Below are positions 46,091 through 58,050 of a stretch of DNA of 64,000 bases, piece after piece; within the stretch, counting starts at the first letter, position 1; each line of letters opens with the position of its first letter. The notes under the pieces were generated by a model, which saw only the letters and a list, made by a program, of their open reading frames with translations, was not told the DNA's origin and searched no databases. The DNA is from Lactarius indigo. Lineage: Eukaryota > Basidiomycota > Agaricomycetes > Russulales > Russulaceae. Both the position numbers and the translations under genes were made by a program. The stretch spans positions 81,557 to 145,556 of the forward strand of contig JAFKAC010000126.1 in assembly GCA_025766275.1 (NCBI GenBank), read 5' to 3'.

Positions 46091-48587
46091 TCATGAAGTT
46101 TCTGGGAGACCGACTACCAGCTCGTCATCGCTGCTCGCATCTAGATCGACCAAATCATTGTCCTCCTTTTTCTTTGGTGCAGAAACGACCGAGAGAACTC
46201 GCCCGCCTGGCCGGTGGTTCAAACTGATTTTGTCGGGTTCACGGCGAGATGCAAGCTCTGCCAGCTAAAATGAAATGGTTGGGTCGAATTCGACTCATAG
46301 AAAAAAAATAAGAACACGGACCTTTGAGTAGATGCTCGAAGCATCCTCTTCTCTGCTTTGCCCCTTTGCAGACTTGCGTGTAGGATCAAAGCCGAGTTGC
46401 TTGATTACCTGGGCTGAATACGCGTTCTTTGTCGGTTTATCCGTCGTCGACGCGCCGTCACTCTCGTCCTCCTCGTCGGTCCAACTGTCAGCTTCACTGA
46501 CGTCGTCTTCCTTCTGCTTCTTCTTTATTCCGAAAGGTCCCTCCTTACCAGACGGCTTCGCCGTCGTGTTTTGTTGGTCCTTGATTTTTTTCGCGAATGC
46601 GCGAGCCTCTTGCACCGCCTTCATTCCCTCCTTGTCGCGCGCAAGGAGCCGCTTCAGCGCCTTGTCGACGTCACGCGAGCCAGCTTTCCGCGCTGCTCGC
46701 GCTTGGGCCTCTCGCCCGACATTCTCGTTCACGAACAAGTCGCGCTTCCCAGAGGCCACGACATGGCCAGCTACGACGTACGTGGCGCCCTCCACCACGG
46801 AAGACAGGGGGGCAGAATCGTCGCCAGGGGCAAGACCCCACTTGCGCTGTGGGTCATAGGCCGCTGCCTTGCGCTTCAATGAGCTCGAACCTGCACCCAT
46901 CCCAGAAGTTCTGGATTTATTTTATTTCCAATCAATTAGATGAGTCGAGGTAGGGGGGAGAAAAGTAACGGAAGACGCACCCCGAGGAGAATTCTGGGCG
47001 TGCGGCGCGCCGCCGCTCGACGGCATGTTGTATATGGTAATCGCAAACCTCGCTGACGCGTTTGTCGCACCAGCTGCCGCAGGGCTTACCGTCGCGCTTC
47101 ACAACACCACACATCCCCAAGTCCTGTGCTGTGCCGATCACGGCCATGGAAGCTGCGCTTTCCGGTGTGAGTGCAAGTACATTCGGCGCGCCGGGTTTCT
47201 ACAATTCCCCCAAACCGCCCCGAAATTATTAGCTGGTGATGCGAGGATGAAGTCAACGACGCTTACCTGGATCGGTTTTAGTACCCGTGGGTTGAGCAGT
47301 GCAACTACCGTTCCTTCGCGCAATTTGGCCATAGCCTCAAATGCACCGCGACCACCGCCTTTGTATATCTTCTCCGGTAGCAAGCCGTCTCCTCTCGACA
47401 CGGTATCGTACGAGTCAGATTCAAAGAGCAGCAACGATAGGACCGCGTCGCCGCGCGAGGCTCCCTTCTTACCGCCCACACCAAAATCGACCAGCGTGAG
47501 ATTTACGTACTTGCGCCCAGCACGGGGGGGCGGGTCCTTGTTCGCCGATTTGGAGCTTCGGTGGGGCGGGGGAGCTGATGGGCTCGGGATGGGGTCCGGA
47601 TCATCGGCGTCGCGGGCTTCGCCTGGAGCGAGCGTCACAGGTGCACGGCTGACCCGAATCGGACTTCGTTCAGCGACGACTGCTATAGTCACCCAGTCGC
47701 CAACGACAGGAACGTCGTAGGCCTGTCCTCGTGCCCCAGCTCCAGCGCCCGGGTGCGCTCGTACAATCGAATATAATTTGGATGGGGATATGTAGTACCG
47801 CCCAGTCATGTACGCTTGTAAATCATCGTACGGCAGCTTGCGGGAGCTGCAAAATCCCGGTCGTTATTCGCTTGATAAAAGGAGCGCTACTTTTACGAAA
47901 ATAAAAAAAGGCGACGCACGACAGGCGAATCCCGGAGTGGGGCTCGAGGTGCTCGAATAACGGATCATCGAATGGCGACTTGTGTTCATAAGGTCCTAGC
48001 TCGAGCTCCTCTATTAACGTGAGGTTGTCATCACGTGCTGGGGCCCCACTGTATTGTTGGGGCATGAGAGCCTACCCCAAGTGAGTCTGTTGCAACGAGG
48101 CGCTCACCTAGCCTTATCGGCGAATGAGGATGAGCGTTCAGGCACGCACTGCTCGGCTGATGATGGGGCGCTTTTTGAGAGAGCGGAAAGCTTGGAAATG
48201 ACGTTGGAGGGTCCCGGCTGCTGCAGTGCAACGCTTGACACAGTGCTACGATCGTTCGCATAGGAATCCCCTAAGTCCCTATGATCTTTGGCACGCCTTC
48301 TTGGCTTCTCGGGCGGTACAGCGGTGGCAGTTTTGCGCTTCTCTGAACGTTGTGAGTCACCATATTCATAACCGGCAGAGAACAGGCCGTTTACTGTAGT
48401 CTGGGCTAGGAGGAGCTAAGACAGTGGCATTAGAGTGCTTTCTTTTGCCGTTCTCAACGTGAGAGTCATGCCCTTTAGGGCAGGGAGCGTTCGGGTCCGA
48501 AAGCTGAGCTTGAAGCTGTGCAATTTGCCGTTGAATGGACTGTTGCCTCAGTATTTCCTTCTTCTCCCTGCTCGCTACTGATTCCAT
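46091..48587 (-). CDS. MCM10: DNA replication initiation factor Mcm10
   Basis: The start is the ATG at 48587 and the stop is at 46091-46093, with about seven exons. The N-terminal coiled coil (EKKEILRQQSIQRQIAQLQAQL) and the motif LAPPSPDY-KKRK open the protein; an intron of about 50 bases near 48346-48395 joins the last two. The core begins at about 48030 with EPHSGIRLS-SRKLPYDDLQAYMTGRYYISPS, then the OB fold (YDVPVVGDWVTIAVVAER, YVNLTLVDFG). The zinc finger reads CGVVKRDGKPCGSWCDKRVS plus VCDYH (CCCH). Downstream are KRKAAAYDPQRKWGL, a charged linker, AYSAQVIKQLGFDPT and an acidic C-terminus (DDELVVGLPETS). Mcm10 binds the CMG helicase and DNA polymerase alpha at origins. All signature segments are present in order with frame-preserving introns. 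Confidence 0.92.
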
Positions 48588-48678
48588 CAGCCGACCTGAG
48601 TCAGTTAGTTAGTGAGCAGTGTTGTAACGGTAAGAAGAAGATAGTCCCGTGCTAATTGTGTCGGCCGGTGACACCGAG

Positions 48679-48695
48679 GCGCGTTATTTACGCGT
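48679..48695 (-). promoter_or_regulatory. MCB-like sites upstream of MCM10
   Basis: GCGCGT at 48679-48684 and ACGCGT at 48690-48695 lie 92-108 bases before the MCM10 start, similar to the arrangement at ASF1. Confidence 0.45.
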
Positions 48696-49187
48696 GTTTA
48701 CCTCATGTGCTGGCGACTCACACTCAGCGAACCCGTTACCGAAAGGGGTGAAACGATTGTATTCGTGTTTTTTTACTATGCTTCTATTCCTGTTGTTCCA
48801 TAGCTTTGTAGTTTCGAGGCTGGGCACCCTGCTACCGAGGGTATGGTGGGTGGATGGCAAACTCTCCCAAGAGGCGCAGGGGATCAAGCTCAAGATGATG
48901 GGTGCATCATACATGCCCTGAACACCGCGCTTGCCCCTTGGCCATGTTCACGGGACGAAATAATGAAGGTCCTCTGAGAGGAAAGTTCCGGAACATACCG
49001 CATTGACTGCGCCGCCGAGTTGGCACCAGTTCTCTGACTACAGATGGAATTTCAGTTCTGGGCCCGCATTCATTACTTATAGGCTCACCCTGCGCCTGCC
49101 GCACGCCCCAAATTTCGCCCACATTCTTAGTAACACCGCACCGCTCTCCCTCCTCCTCTTATTTTCTGGACTTTTTCATTCCGGCCC

Positions 49188-50283
49188 ATGACCATCGATA
49201 CAGTAGTAGATTTACGCCAGAGGGCGGGCGAGCTCGCCCAACGTCTGGGCTCTCTCAGTCATTTCCTTTCTGCAGCCCATGAGCTCTTAGACATCATTCG
49301 TCATCTGAGTTCCGAAATTTTACTGCAACATAGTAGGAAGGTAGGCTCCGACCCGATTGGCTTTCCCACAGATGGCTCACCGATAATCCCGCTTCTAAGA
49401 TTGTCACCCTTGTTGAGGTAGATACTGCATTCCTAAAACCTGAGTCGGATCCTCGCTGCCTCCGCGCGGCAGCTCAATGTGCCTCGTTTTTGTTTCAGAT
49501 CTCACGAGCGACTTTAACTCGGGCGGGGCTGAAATTGCACTTGTTTACGTCTTGCACTCCGGCCCTGCGGAATTATAAAACTCTCTATTTCGATATCCTT
49601 CGGGCGCTTCGGGAACGCCAGGAAGTCATCGTCAGTAGCGATGATCTCAGAGGTAGTTCATATTTGCCTTGTGGGTCTCGTTATTGTAGCCGCTCACATG
49701 GCCACAGACCGTGTCAACCGGTTGCTTATGCCTCTCTCGACTTGGCTTGTGATCCACCGGAAGGATTCCCCGTCAATGGTTCCGTCTTCTGTGCCTATGT
49801 CCCCAAATGTAGATACGATACCTTCGTCCCCTCCGGAAGCGTCGAAAGTTCGTACAATTTCAGTCAATCGCCCTTCCGCAACAGCACACCCTTTGCCGGC
49901 CCCAGAAGAATTGATGCCACGTACGTTACCGTCACACCCGTACAATCTCCCCCGAGATCAATGATTGATGACCTACCGTTTCGTAGCACCAACGTCTCTG
50001 CCTCACCGTTTCCAGCAGTCTCCCTCCACTAGTCCACGAGGCTTGCCGTTGATATTACAGCCTGACCCCAACCAGCGTTCTGGCGTGATCCGGATGGCAC
50101 GCACACGCAGCCCTCGTCCGGTTCCCCTTGCGGAGCCAGAGCTCATTGAGCAGCCCCCAGAACCTGCTGCGAGCCCCGTCGTTGTGCCGCGAAGGACACA
50201 GAGATTCGGTATTTTCTGCACGGGCGCGAGTGGGAGTGGTACTCGTCGTAGGGGCTTGTCTGTGCCACGATCTGGCCCATAGA
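49188..50283 (+). CDS. hypothetical protein, uncertain gene model
   Basis: A plausible start is MTIDTVVDLRQRAGELAQRL at 49188. It can be joined at ..QHSRK to an exon beginning ISRATLTRAGLKLHLF at about 49500, which reads to a donor near SSDDLR at about 49650. Further open frames continue to 50283 with Pro/Ser-rich text. I recognise no family. The first two exons have a helical, gene-like composition. The later exons are a guess. Confidence 0.3.
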
Positions 50284-53200
50284 TCGCTGCTACAGAGCCT
50301 CACCCCAGAGGGACCTCGGGGCGCTTACATCAGCGGGTTCTTTGTGTATTTGTAGAGACTTGCTCATGCGGCGTTGCGTGAGCCCGTCATCCTGCCACCA
50401 CATTGCTGTATGGTTACCATCCCCTACATGGGAAATGGGACAGCATTATTAGTAGTATCATCGGATCGGAGTCACCCTTTTATATCACAATAGCATCCGC
50501 CCTATCGAAGGCTGCTGCTCCGAATGGTTGCAGCAGCCTAGCTAACTTACTCCGGTTGCTCCACCACGGGCCACTTCCCAGCCACGGAAGTAGTGCTCTG
50601 GCAGCCGCTATTCTTCGGTGCCCCGTGTCTGGAGGGCGTCGTGTATTCATGTTATATATATATCATAGGCTATATATTTGACGCCAAAAGGGAAGCACTG
50701 GGTGGGCAAAATATTGTGCCGGCTAGTACTTGGCACCGGGTCTAACGCCGCATCGCCCACCTATACGGAAACGTTTCTGGATATGAAAACGGCAAGGGTA
50801 TTGTCACAGACGTGAAGGTAAGGTGTATCTAGGCATGCTGGGCGATCTACGCTATTGGTGTTGTCACCCACCCACCAGTCAAAAAAGTGGTAGTCGAGTC
50901 GCCATTTAAGATACAAAAGAAACCCTGTTCCCGGGGAAATCGCGATGACTTGCTCGAACCGATCGGAGTTGCTTGAGGTGGATGCTTGAAGGCCCTCACG
51001 CAGACATGTCAAACTTCGGCGCTGTACTGGGGCATCCGGTACACTTTTCGTCCTACTTGACCCCTTGTTTTGATGGGTGTATTGCTTTCCCAAAAGCGAG
51101 TTAGGGACGTCATCGTGACAGTTCTATAGGCGCCCCTACATCATCGGCTTGGGGAAATGTGCCGATGTGTCAGCAGAGATTCTAGGTGCTCAGGAGTGCG
51201 TGCGCCTGTGAAGTGACATATGTCATACCCAATTAAGGGGGACTTCATAGAAGACACACACACAACGAGGGGGGCGCCAGAAACCAGCCAGAAACGTCTG
51301 GTGGGTGGTGCCACGGGGATGCAAAATTCTGGGGTGCGATCGTCATCCTTCCCTAGTAGGCCTCTACGTTTCGTTTCGTTTCGCAACATCGAACGTTGAA
51401 TGTGTGCACGCTTAGTTCAAGGGTACCGCCATCCGCGGAACACGAGGGCTAGATTTCCCACACGGTCCGCAAAAAAGGTTTCTCGGCTAACTTTCAAGAC
51501 CGGGGCCAATTGTGGGAACAAAACAAGACTTCCACTGCCGGCATAATTGCCTAGTATAGACTTGGCTTCTCCGTTATCAGGTAGTGTCAACCCTTCTAAA
51601 AAACCCATCAGGGCTACGACACCTGTGCCTTACAGACGACCAATGACACTCGCAGAATGTACAAGAAAGGCAGCAGAATAGACGGCATCAATGTGAACAT
51701 GGTCCTCGTGGAAGCTGCCTCGTGGCGTTTCAAATTCCAAACCCAAGACATCTCCAACAATGAGAGTTCGTGTTCGAGTTGCTCCAACCTGCCAAATATC
51801 CTCGCACTAACTGGATGAACCAGACCGCCTACTGGCACCAATTTTTAGTGCGAGTGCAGATGTTCGTTCGGCTTAAAATTGGCGGTCCAATCACTTATTT
51901 AACTTTTGAACTAGTTGCGTTCTATAACCCCTTCCTGGCTTGCAGGTGCAAAGGAACATTCGCGAGAGTGTCTCACCGCACGTCTTTTGGCTATATAGTC
52001 CTGCGACCATTCTTAGGGACATACTACGTCTCGTCCGGCAAGCCAGCTAATGGCTGGCTGCGGAGTATGTGTGTGGGGTGAGTCTATGTCTATTCTCGCC
52101 ACGGGCTCGCGCATCCCACCACCGTAGCAAGTTAGGCATCTAGTGCGTCAACGGAAAGCCAGAGGAGTTACGAGGTTACTGAATTATTGCGCCGTAGAAT
52201 TACTAATGATGACCTTCAAGAACATATGCGTTATAATGGGTCGGTCTAAGTGTTTAGAAGGTACGCGCCATCCCGGCTCTATGTATGACGTCCGACACGT
52301 CATAGTCATTGATGGGGTAACGCATCCCAGGAAATACGTAGTGCAAGGGTGGGGTTGCGTAGGGAACCTAGAAGGTGACGCATCGAACTTCAACCCATCA
52401 ATAGAAGACTCGGTGACCTTGACTATACATGGTACTTCTGAAACTTGAAGTAAAGGCTCGAAGACACAAGTACCGTGGCCCGACTTCTAGCTGTCTCAGA
52501 ATTGCATTACTGGCCGCTGTGACCTCGATTCCCCCCTCCCGATGTGATCATCGTCGCCCTCGTCGTAGCGGAGCTCAGATTCTCCCAGGGGACTTTGAAA
52601 AGTACGCGTCGTGTCAGAGCTGTGCCTATGCATCGGTGCTGAGTCGTCGGAACGCACACCACATTCGCACTAGAAAGGTGCCATTTGGACCGTTTTTTAT
52701 TTTATTTTATTTACCTGACCGCGATGTATTGCGTTGCTGGACGCGGATCTTCCTCGCCCGTCAGCCCCAATATATATCTACCAGTATATCAACGAACCGT
52801 AGCCAACCGTCAAATATATGGTAGATGGCCTTCCAAGTCTAGGCCACACTGCGGACAGACCCACGAAGGATACAAATTGATAATAATAAAAGAAAAAGAA
52901 AAATTGCGAGCGCACAGGGGTCACATCACCATTAGACCTTCCACGTAGCCAGAGGGACAAAGATCTCGTCGCCAATTCCAGAAGACTCACTGAGGGGACT
53001 TGTCACGGCTGGTCTTTAGGAGGGTGTGATATGTTGATTTTCTATGTCAACGTATTAATACACCAAGTCGAAGGACTGTAGCGTAGCTTATGAGATGCCC
53101 GCGTATACTTCCATTGAGTCATTGACTACCGGGCTTCCGGCATTCGCAACATCGGACTGGGGAAAGAAGAGCACACTTTTATTCTTCGGATTTCCTCTTA

Positions 53201-53472
53201 GGAGAGGTCCGCGATTGTAGGACTGCGTACTATCCCCGTACCTATTTCTCATACCAGTACCTATCCAATCTGGGCACGTTTTGATGTGAGTCGTCCTCTG
53301 TATGCCTAAGCAAAAAGATCGCAGAAGTGCGAAGAGAAAATTATAAGGTGCCCCAAGGAGGTCACGGTTGACCTGAGACTATAAAGGGAACTCGCTTTTA
53401 CGCGCTGGCGCCAAAAATGTAAATAAGTGGGTATCTATCTGTCTCCCCCATGTCTGCAGGGGAGGGGTGTGT
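50284..53472. other. gene-poor region
   Basis: 3.2 kb with only short, unrelated open frames on both strands and no recognisable domain, repeat or RNA gene. Best described as intergenic or decayed sequence. Confidence 0.5.
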
Positions 53473-55440
53473 CTACCAAAATATTAAAAGCCGAAAGCAG
53501 GAGGGAGCGTGTGAAAGAGTGTATGTCCGCGAGGGAACCTGTTTTTTTATTGTCGCGAGGGGCCGGGCCGGGCCAGAACATCTGGAATACCAGAGCAGAC
53601 GACTATTAGCCCATGAATAAACTTCGGCGATGAGGAAATCGATACCGATGGGAGATTTGAAAGTGTTGAAAAAGCGGGAAAGGCGAGACAATCGGCGATC
53701 TGAAGAATCTTGGACCGACAGACAGTCCGCAGAGAGACTGGGGATCCCTGCGGCATGCATCGCGAGTTCGTCTGCGTCTGGCTGCCTGCGGTTGGGTTCG
53801 AGGCGAAATGACGCGGATGGAGACTTCGAGGCCCCGCCCCCGTCACCTTCGCGCGGCGTGAGAGAACCAGGGACAAGAATTGAACCTATGTAGCTGGACG
53901 ACGCGATGCTGGTCTTGTCCACTTCCTGCTCAGGCTGTTCCTCCAGATCGTACATATCTTGTACCTCGCGCTCCTGAGAAATGAACATAAGATGGTTGTG
54001 ACTGCCATGGTTTACGCTCCTAAGTCCCTCCTCCGATCGCATAATCTCGCCTTCAATCGAGCGTGGGAAGAAGATCTAATGGTCTGTCAGACGAAATACG
54101 ACGTGGGGTGATGCAGAGACATACTGGGAGTGCCATCGCGCCAGTGATCGCGATACCAAAACCGCCAGCAACTTGAAGCAGGTCTGAGGACAATGCTGTT
54201 AATTAAGCGCCCACGCAACCAAACAAGACTCCGGACAGACCCGTAACAAACCTAATTGATTGGGCGCGAATAAGTCATGAATGGAGTAAGCGGAAAGCCC
54301 ATGCTCACAGCGACACATTGATATGATGGTGGCTTCGCAAGCCATCGGAAGAATGGAGGAGTAGCGGGATGGAGGACAACGTCCGGGAGTAAATGTAAAT
54401 AGCCTGAAACGAACCCTTCAGATCTGGGAGGATTGATTGAAGTGCCCAATTCATACGTTCAACTCGTGGAATTTTGTCAGTCGGACGATGACTGACATGT
54501 CAACCCCTTCTCTCTTCTAGTATTTCCGTCAGACCTTTAGAACGGAATGTTCGATGAGCCGACTAACCAGTGCGTCTAAAAATGGCTTGAAACGAGACCT
54601 GTAATGAGGACCGTAAGCGAGGGAAATTCGTGATATGGGAAAGCGAACAGACATGACGATGATGGAGCATATACTCATAAATAGACTCCACGAGCTTGCG
54701 GCGAGGAAAATGTAGGCTTCAGACTTCGACGGGTAAGATTAGGGTAGACTGAGATGACTCATGAAATACCTCCAATTTCGATCGCGTAAAAATGGCGATC
54801 AAGGGAAGGTAAATGAGTGATATGGACGAGCCCACGGCCCATGCCCTGAAGTACCGGCTCCGGAACCAGTCTTTTGCCCCCGACCCTGCATTTAGGAGGA
54901 AGACCAAAAAGCAAAGGGCTACGTAAAGGAATTAACAAGTTGGATTCTCGCTCCAAATAGAACCTACATTCAAGGTGGGTGACCCTATTGAGTAGGCCGA
55001 TGCGTCAGAGGAGGGACTCAGGGACTCAGTGGGTGAATGGCACTCACATCTCTGTTCCCCATGCAACACATACACACAAATAAAGAGGGAGAACGGCATT
55101 CCGATGGGACTGTGACCAAAGTTGATAGGGTTTGGGGATAACTAGATCTCTCGTAAGGACGAGTAGGGTATCTTGAAAAACTGCTCACCGCCAACTTCTG
55201 GGAGGAAGACGTAACCTTCCGAATATTTGATGACACAGAATCCCACGGAATATGATACCCAACACGGCATTCCTAAAATATAATTATACTCGAAGCGTGG
55301 TCAGTTACAGTCACCGAGATAGAAGGACAACAGACATACTGTCATTAATCTCTTGAAGCCGCCATCATTGCCTCGATTCCATCTAAGATTGAAGATGATG
55401 GTGTATGCACCACAGAAGACACATAGGCGCTAACCTTAGA
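53473..55440 (-). CDS. multi-TM protein of a basidiomycete-specific type, 5' end unresolved
   Basis: Several short minus-strand exons can be strung together: RWNRGNDGGFKRLMT (about 55370) with GMPCWVSYSVGFC (55270), IKYSEGYVFLPEVG (about 55210), IGMPFSLFICVYVLHGEQR (about 55070), SGAKDWFRSRYFRAWAVGS followed by SISLIYLPLIAIFTR (about 54850), GVDMSVIVRLTKFHELN (about 54480), FFPRSIEGEIMRSEEGL (about 54050) and a hydrophilic acidic C-terminal tail (53473-54042). The pattern of membrane segments plus FRSRYFRAWAVGS looks like a family of uncharacterised multi-pass proteins found in Agaricomycetes. Exons upstream of 55440 may exist. No function is assigned. Confidence 0.5.
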
Positions 55441-57399
55441 CAATGGAACCTGTCAAAAGACCAAAGATGGTACACGACAAAAGTACATAGCTACAAATGG
55501 CATGGCGTCAGCTTAGACCGTACGGGCGGTGAAGCAGAAATGGACGTGCTAGGCATGAAAGAATGGACCAGACCAGGAAGATCTCTGGCGTAGAATGTGG
55601 CATGACGGTATGTAGTGGACCACTACTAGTGGTTGACACGTTGATGTTCGAGAACAGAAGAGTGTGGCGTCTCCCTTCTCTGCAACGACTCGGCAGTACA
55701 CATGCGCACTGAGTTACCGTCTCGTCTCAGCAGAAGACGGTGTAGGTTTGAGGCCCAGCCGAGGTGATCCTCGGTTAACTCGGAGAAAATACGGGGACCT
55801 CCTTGGAGAGCTATAAGCCTCGGGGCCGTAGACACGGAGGCAAATTAAAACCGACCAAAACCATCGAGTCACTGGCAGGGGCCGGGGCAAGGGCTTCCAA
55901 GCGTGGGTATCCGAAACTCACTATTTAGCGCTATCAGTGCGGCGCAGGAATACAGGGATAAGTTAACACACAGTACCGGGCTGTGCTGCCCTACTGTAGT
56001 ACAGTACCGTACTGCAGTGTGATATAGCCTGAGTACAATGACCGCTTTCGGATAACTGGCGGAACCTCGGGCAGCTGAGCTAGAGGAAAGCCGGCCCGGT
56101 TGACATGCTAACGTCCCGCCGCGTGTTGGTGTTCAGGGTTGGTTCTCACTGCAACAGCCGAAGAAGTCGACTGTATTGTAATGACCGTTACTGAGGCCTA
56201 GTACTGGCCTAGTATACAGCCACCCGCTGCTGTATCGCTCCGTGATTGCCAGTGGACTTTTGCGTTACCTGTTCTGTCCTTGCGAGTCTTCTCTCAGCCT
56301 CCTCAGTCCCAAGGATATTGTAACCATGACTGTAGTCTCTGTTGTGTCAATTTGTCGCTACTATACTTATTTTCGTAATTTAGGATAAACAGTGGGATGA
56401 TATCCATCGTCCATCGTCCCCCCCTCCCTCACCCACTTTCCCCAAGCGTGGGTGTGATACTTGAGAGCTTGAGAGCTCGAGCAGTGAGTCGCGCTCATCC
56501 TTGACTTCAATTTCACTGATTTGTCTGACACGGCTCTGGATGTGGTGCCTGCCCAACGCTTCTGATTCTGGCCCTGGGTCGGTGACTATTGGGGCCTCCT
56601 CTACTTCAAACGAACACCCAAAGGGTGATACTAGATGTCACCATAGTACATATACAATGGGTAAGCATGGACTAGGAAGACTGTTGGTTCGTAGCGTGAG
56701 ATTCCACAAAAAAAAAGGGGAGGGGGGGGGGTAGGAAGGAATAGGCGGCCAAGATAGAGAAGCGACATAAGATGCGAAGAGCCGGGACTGAAGTAAGCGA
56801 GATCCGAGAACGCAGGGTAGGGTACTATGATACGACGTGCCGCAGAGGGCGGATCAGCATCTGGATGTCGAGGTTCGCTTCGCTGGTGCGTTGCTGTTTG
56901 GTTTCCATGACAGTAAAGGTCGCGTCGGTCTGTCCGAGTGGTATTCAATGAGTCACAGTAAATGTTGTTAGGTCCTCTCCTGGCTTGGGGGGCCAGTGCA
57001 AGTACTCTGGCGTGAAATTACGACAGCATCTTGAGCCCTCCAGACCTCGCCTCCGGCAGCACCGCTGCTGTTCCGACAGACCGTTGCGCAGTTTCTGCAG
57101 TAGCACGCGCGTCGGGACGAAAGGTACTATCGGCATTATGGGCGCATGCAGCGGCTCAGGGAGCTAGTAGCTAACCGTGCGGAGGAAGGTGTTGTTCGTC
57201 GCAGCGTGCCGGTACTGCTGGGAAGACGAGTCTAGGAAATTCCTTGACTGGGGATATGGGAACGCTGACAGCGTCGCGGTTGCCGTGTGTCGTTGAGGCG
57301 GCAGAGGATGGCGCACTCTGTTCAAAACCAGTAATTAACGAGCTCTAGTCTGTCTACGTGCGACGCGACAAGCGAACTGCTCACTGAAAAGGTATACTC
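55441..57399. other. gene-poor region
   Basis: No supportable gene. Contains a GTAC-rich, partly self-complementary stretch at 55991-56018 and A/G homopolymers at about 56708-56730. Confidence 0.45.
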
Positions 57400-58050
57400 C
57401 ATATCTGCAAGTGCAACGGAGAAGCGGCACGGGTAAGTACATAAGCGAGCAGAGGGGTGATGAAGAGGACTTGCTTTGGATGCCAGGGTTTTCTGACTTC
57501 GTAGAAAATGTTGATCGAGGTGTCCTATTTGGAGAAGAGAAGGGGGTTGCTGGCCGCAGGGCTCCTCCAAGTCGTATTTTTGAATTCACGCTGAAAAATG
57601 AGGTCTACATCAATGAATGATCCTTTACGTGAAACTCCACAAACTGAACACGCTCGACCTAGTAATGAGCAGCATATTCAACTTCATCATATTTATTGTC
57701 TCGGTTGGTATGGCAATCCAGGAAGAATAAGGCGGCGAGACAAGCCTGGGCAAAGACCGCGTGGGAAGGCTCAAGGTAACATGAAACAAGCAAATACTGT
57801 GAGGTGATTCGACGTAGGAAATCCCTTCATGGAGAAATGAGGGAATCGAAACTACCAACGCTACTGTAATTAGCGCTGATAACAAACACCAAACCAGTAC
57901 AGGCAAACAGCACTGCTTCTTCTTGATTTTCCCAGCACCATTCCACGTTGAAATAACGGACCCCTCTCGCATTCGTGTTGAAATCGAGTGCTGGAGTCAC
58001 TGCTCGGAAGGTTAGGGCAGAAGATGGTACAAAGAAGGTGCAGGTACAGT
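57400..58050 (-). pseudogene. degenerate NACHT-type NLR relic
   Basis: Read on the minus strand, 57846-58015 encodes ALDFNTNARGVRYFNVEW then CWENQEEAVLFACTGLVFVI, which parallels VLAFDVGPGG..DWRWEDREEAVLSACSSLV in the intact NLRs. After a frameshift follow FSMKGFPTSNHL (compare FSVKEFLTSDRL), LEPSHAVFAQACLAALFFL (compare SSHAILAQACLGALLCL) and VEYAAHY-stop-VE (compare RYAAEYWVG, with Trp changed to TAG). Faint similarity continues to ASPLHH, the start of the ankyrin region. It lacks the Goodbye domain and Walker A. It is much older than the triplication and closer to other NLRs of the family than to copies 1-3 at some positions. Confidence 0.72.

Noticed and set aside
55991..56018. GTAC-rich self-complementary stretch that might be a hairpin or transposon end
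   Set aside because: It is short and imperfect, with no matching partner repeat, target duplication or gene nearby.
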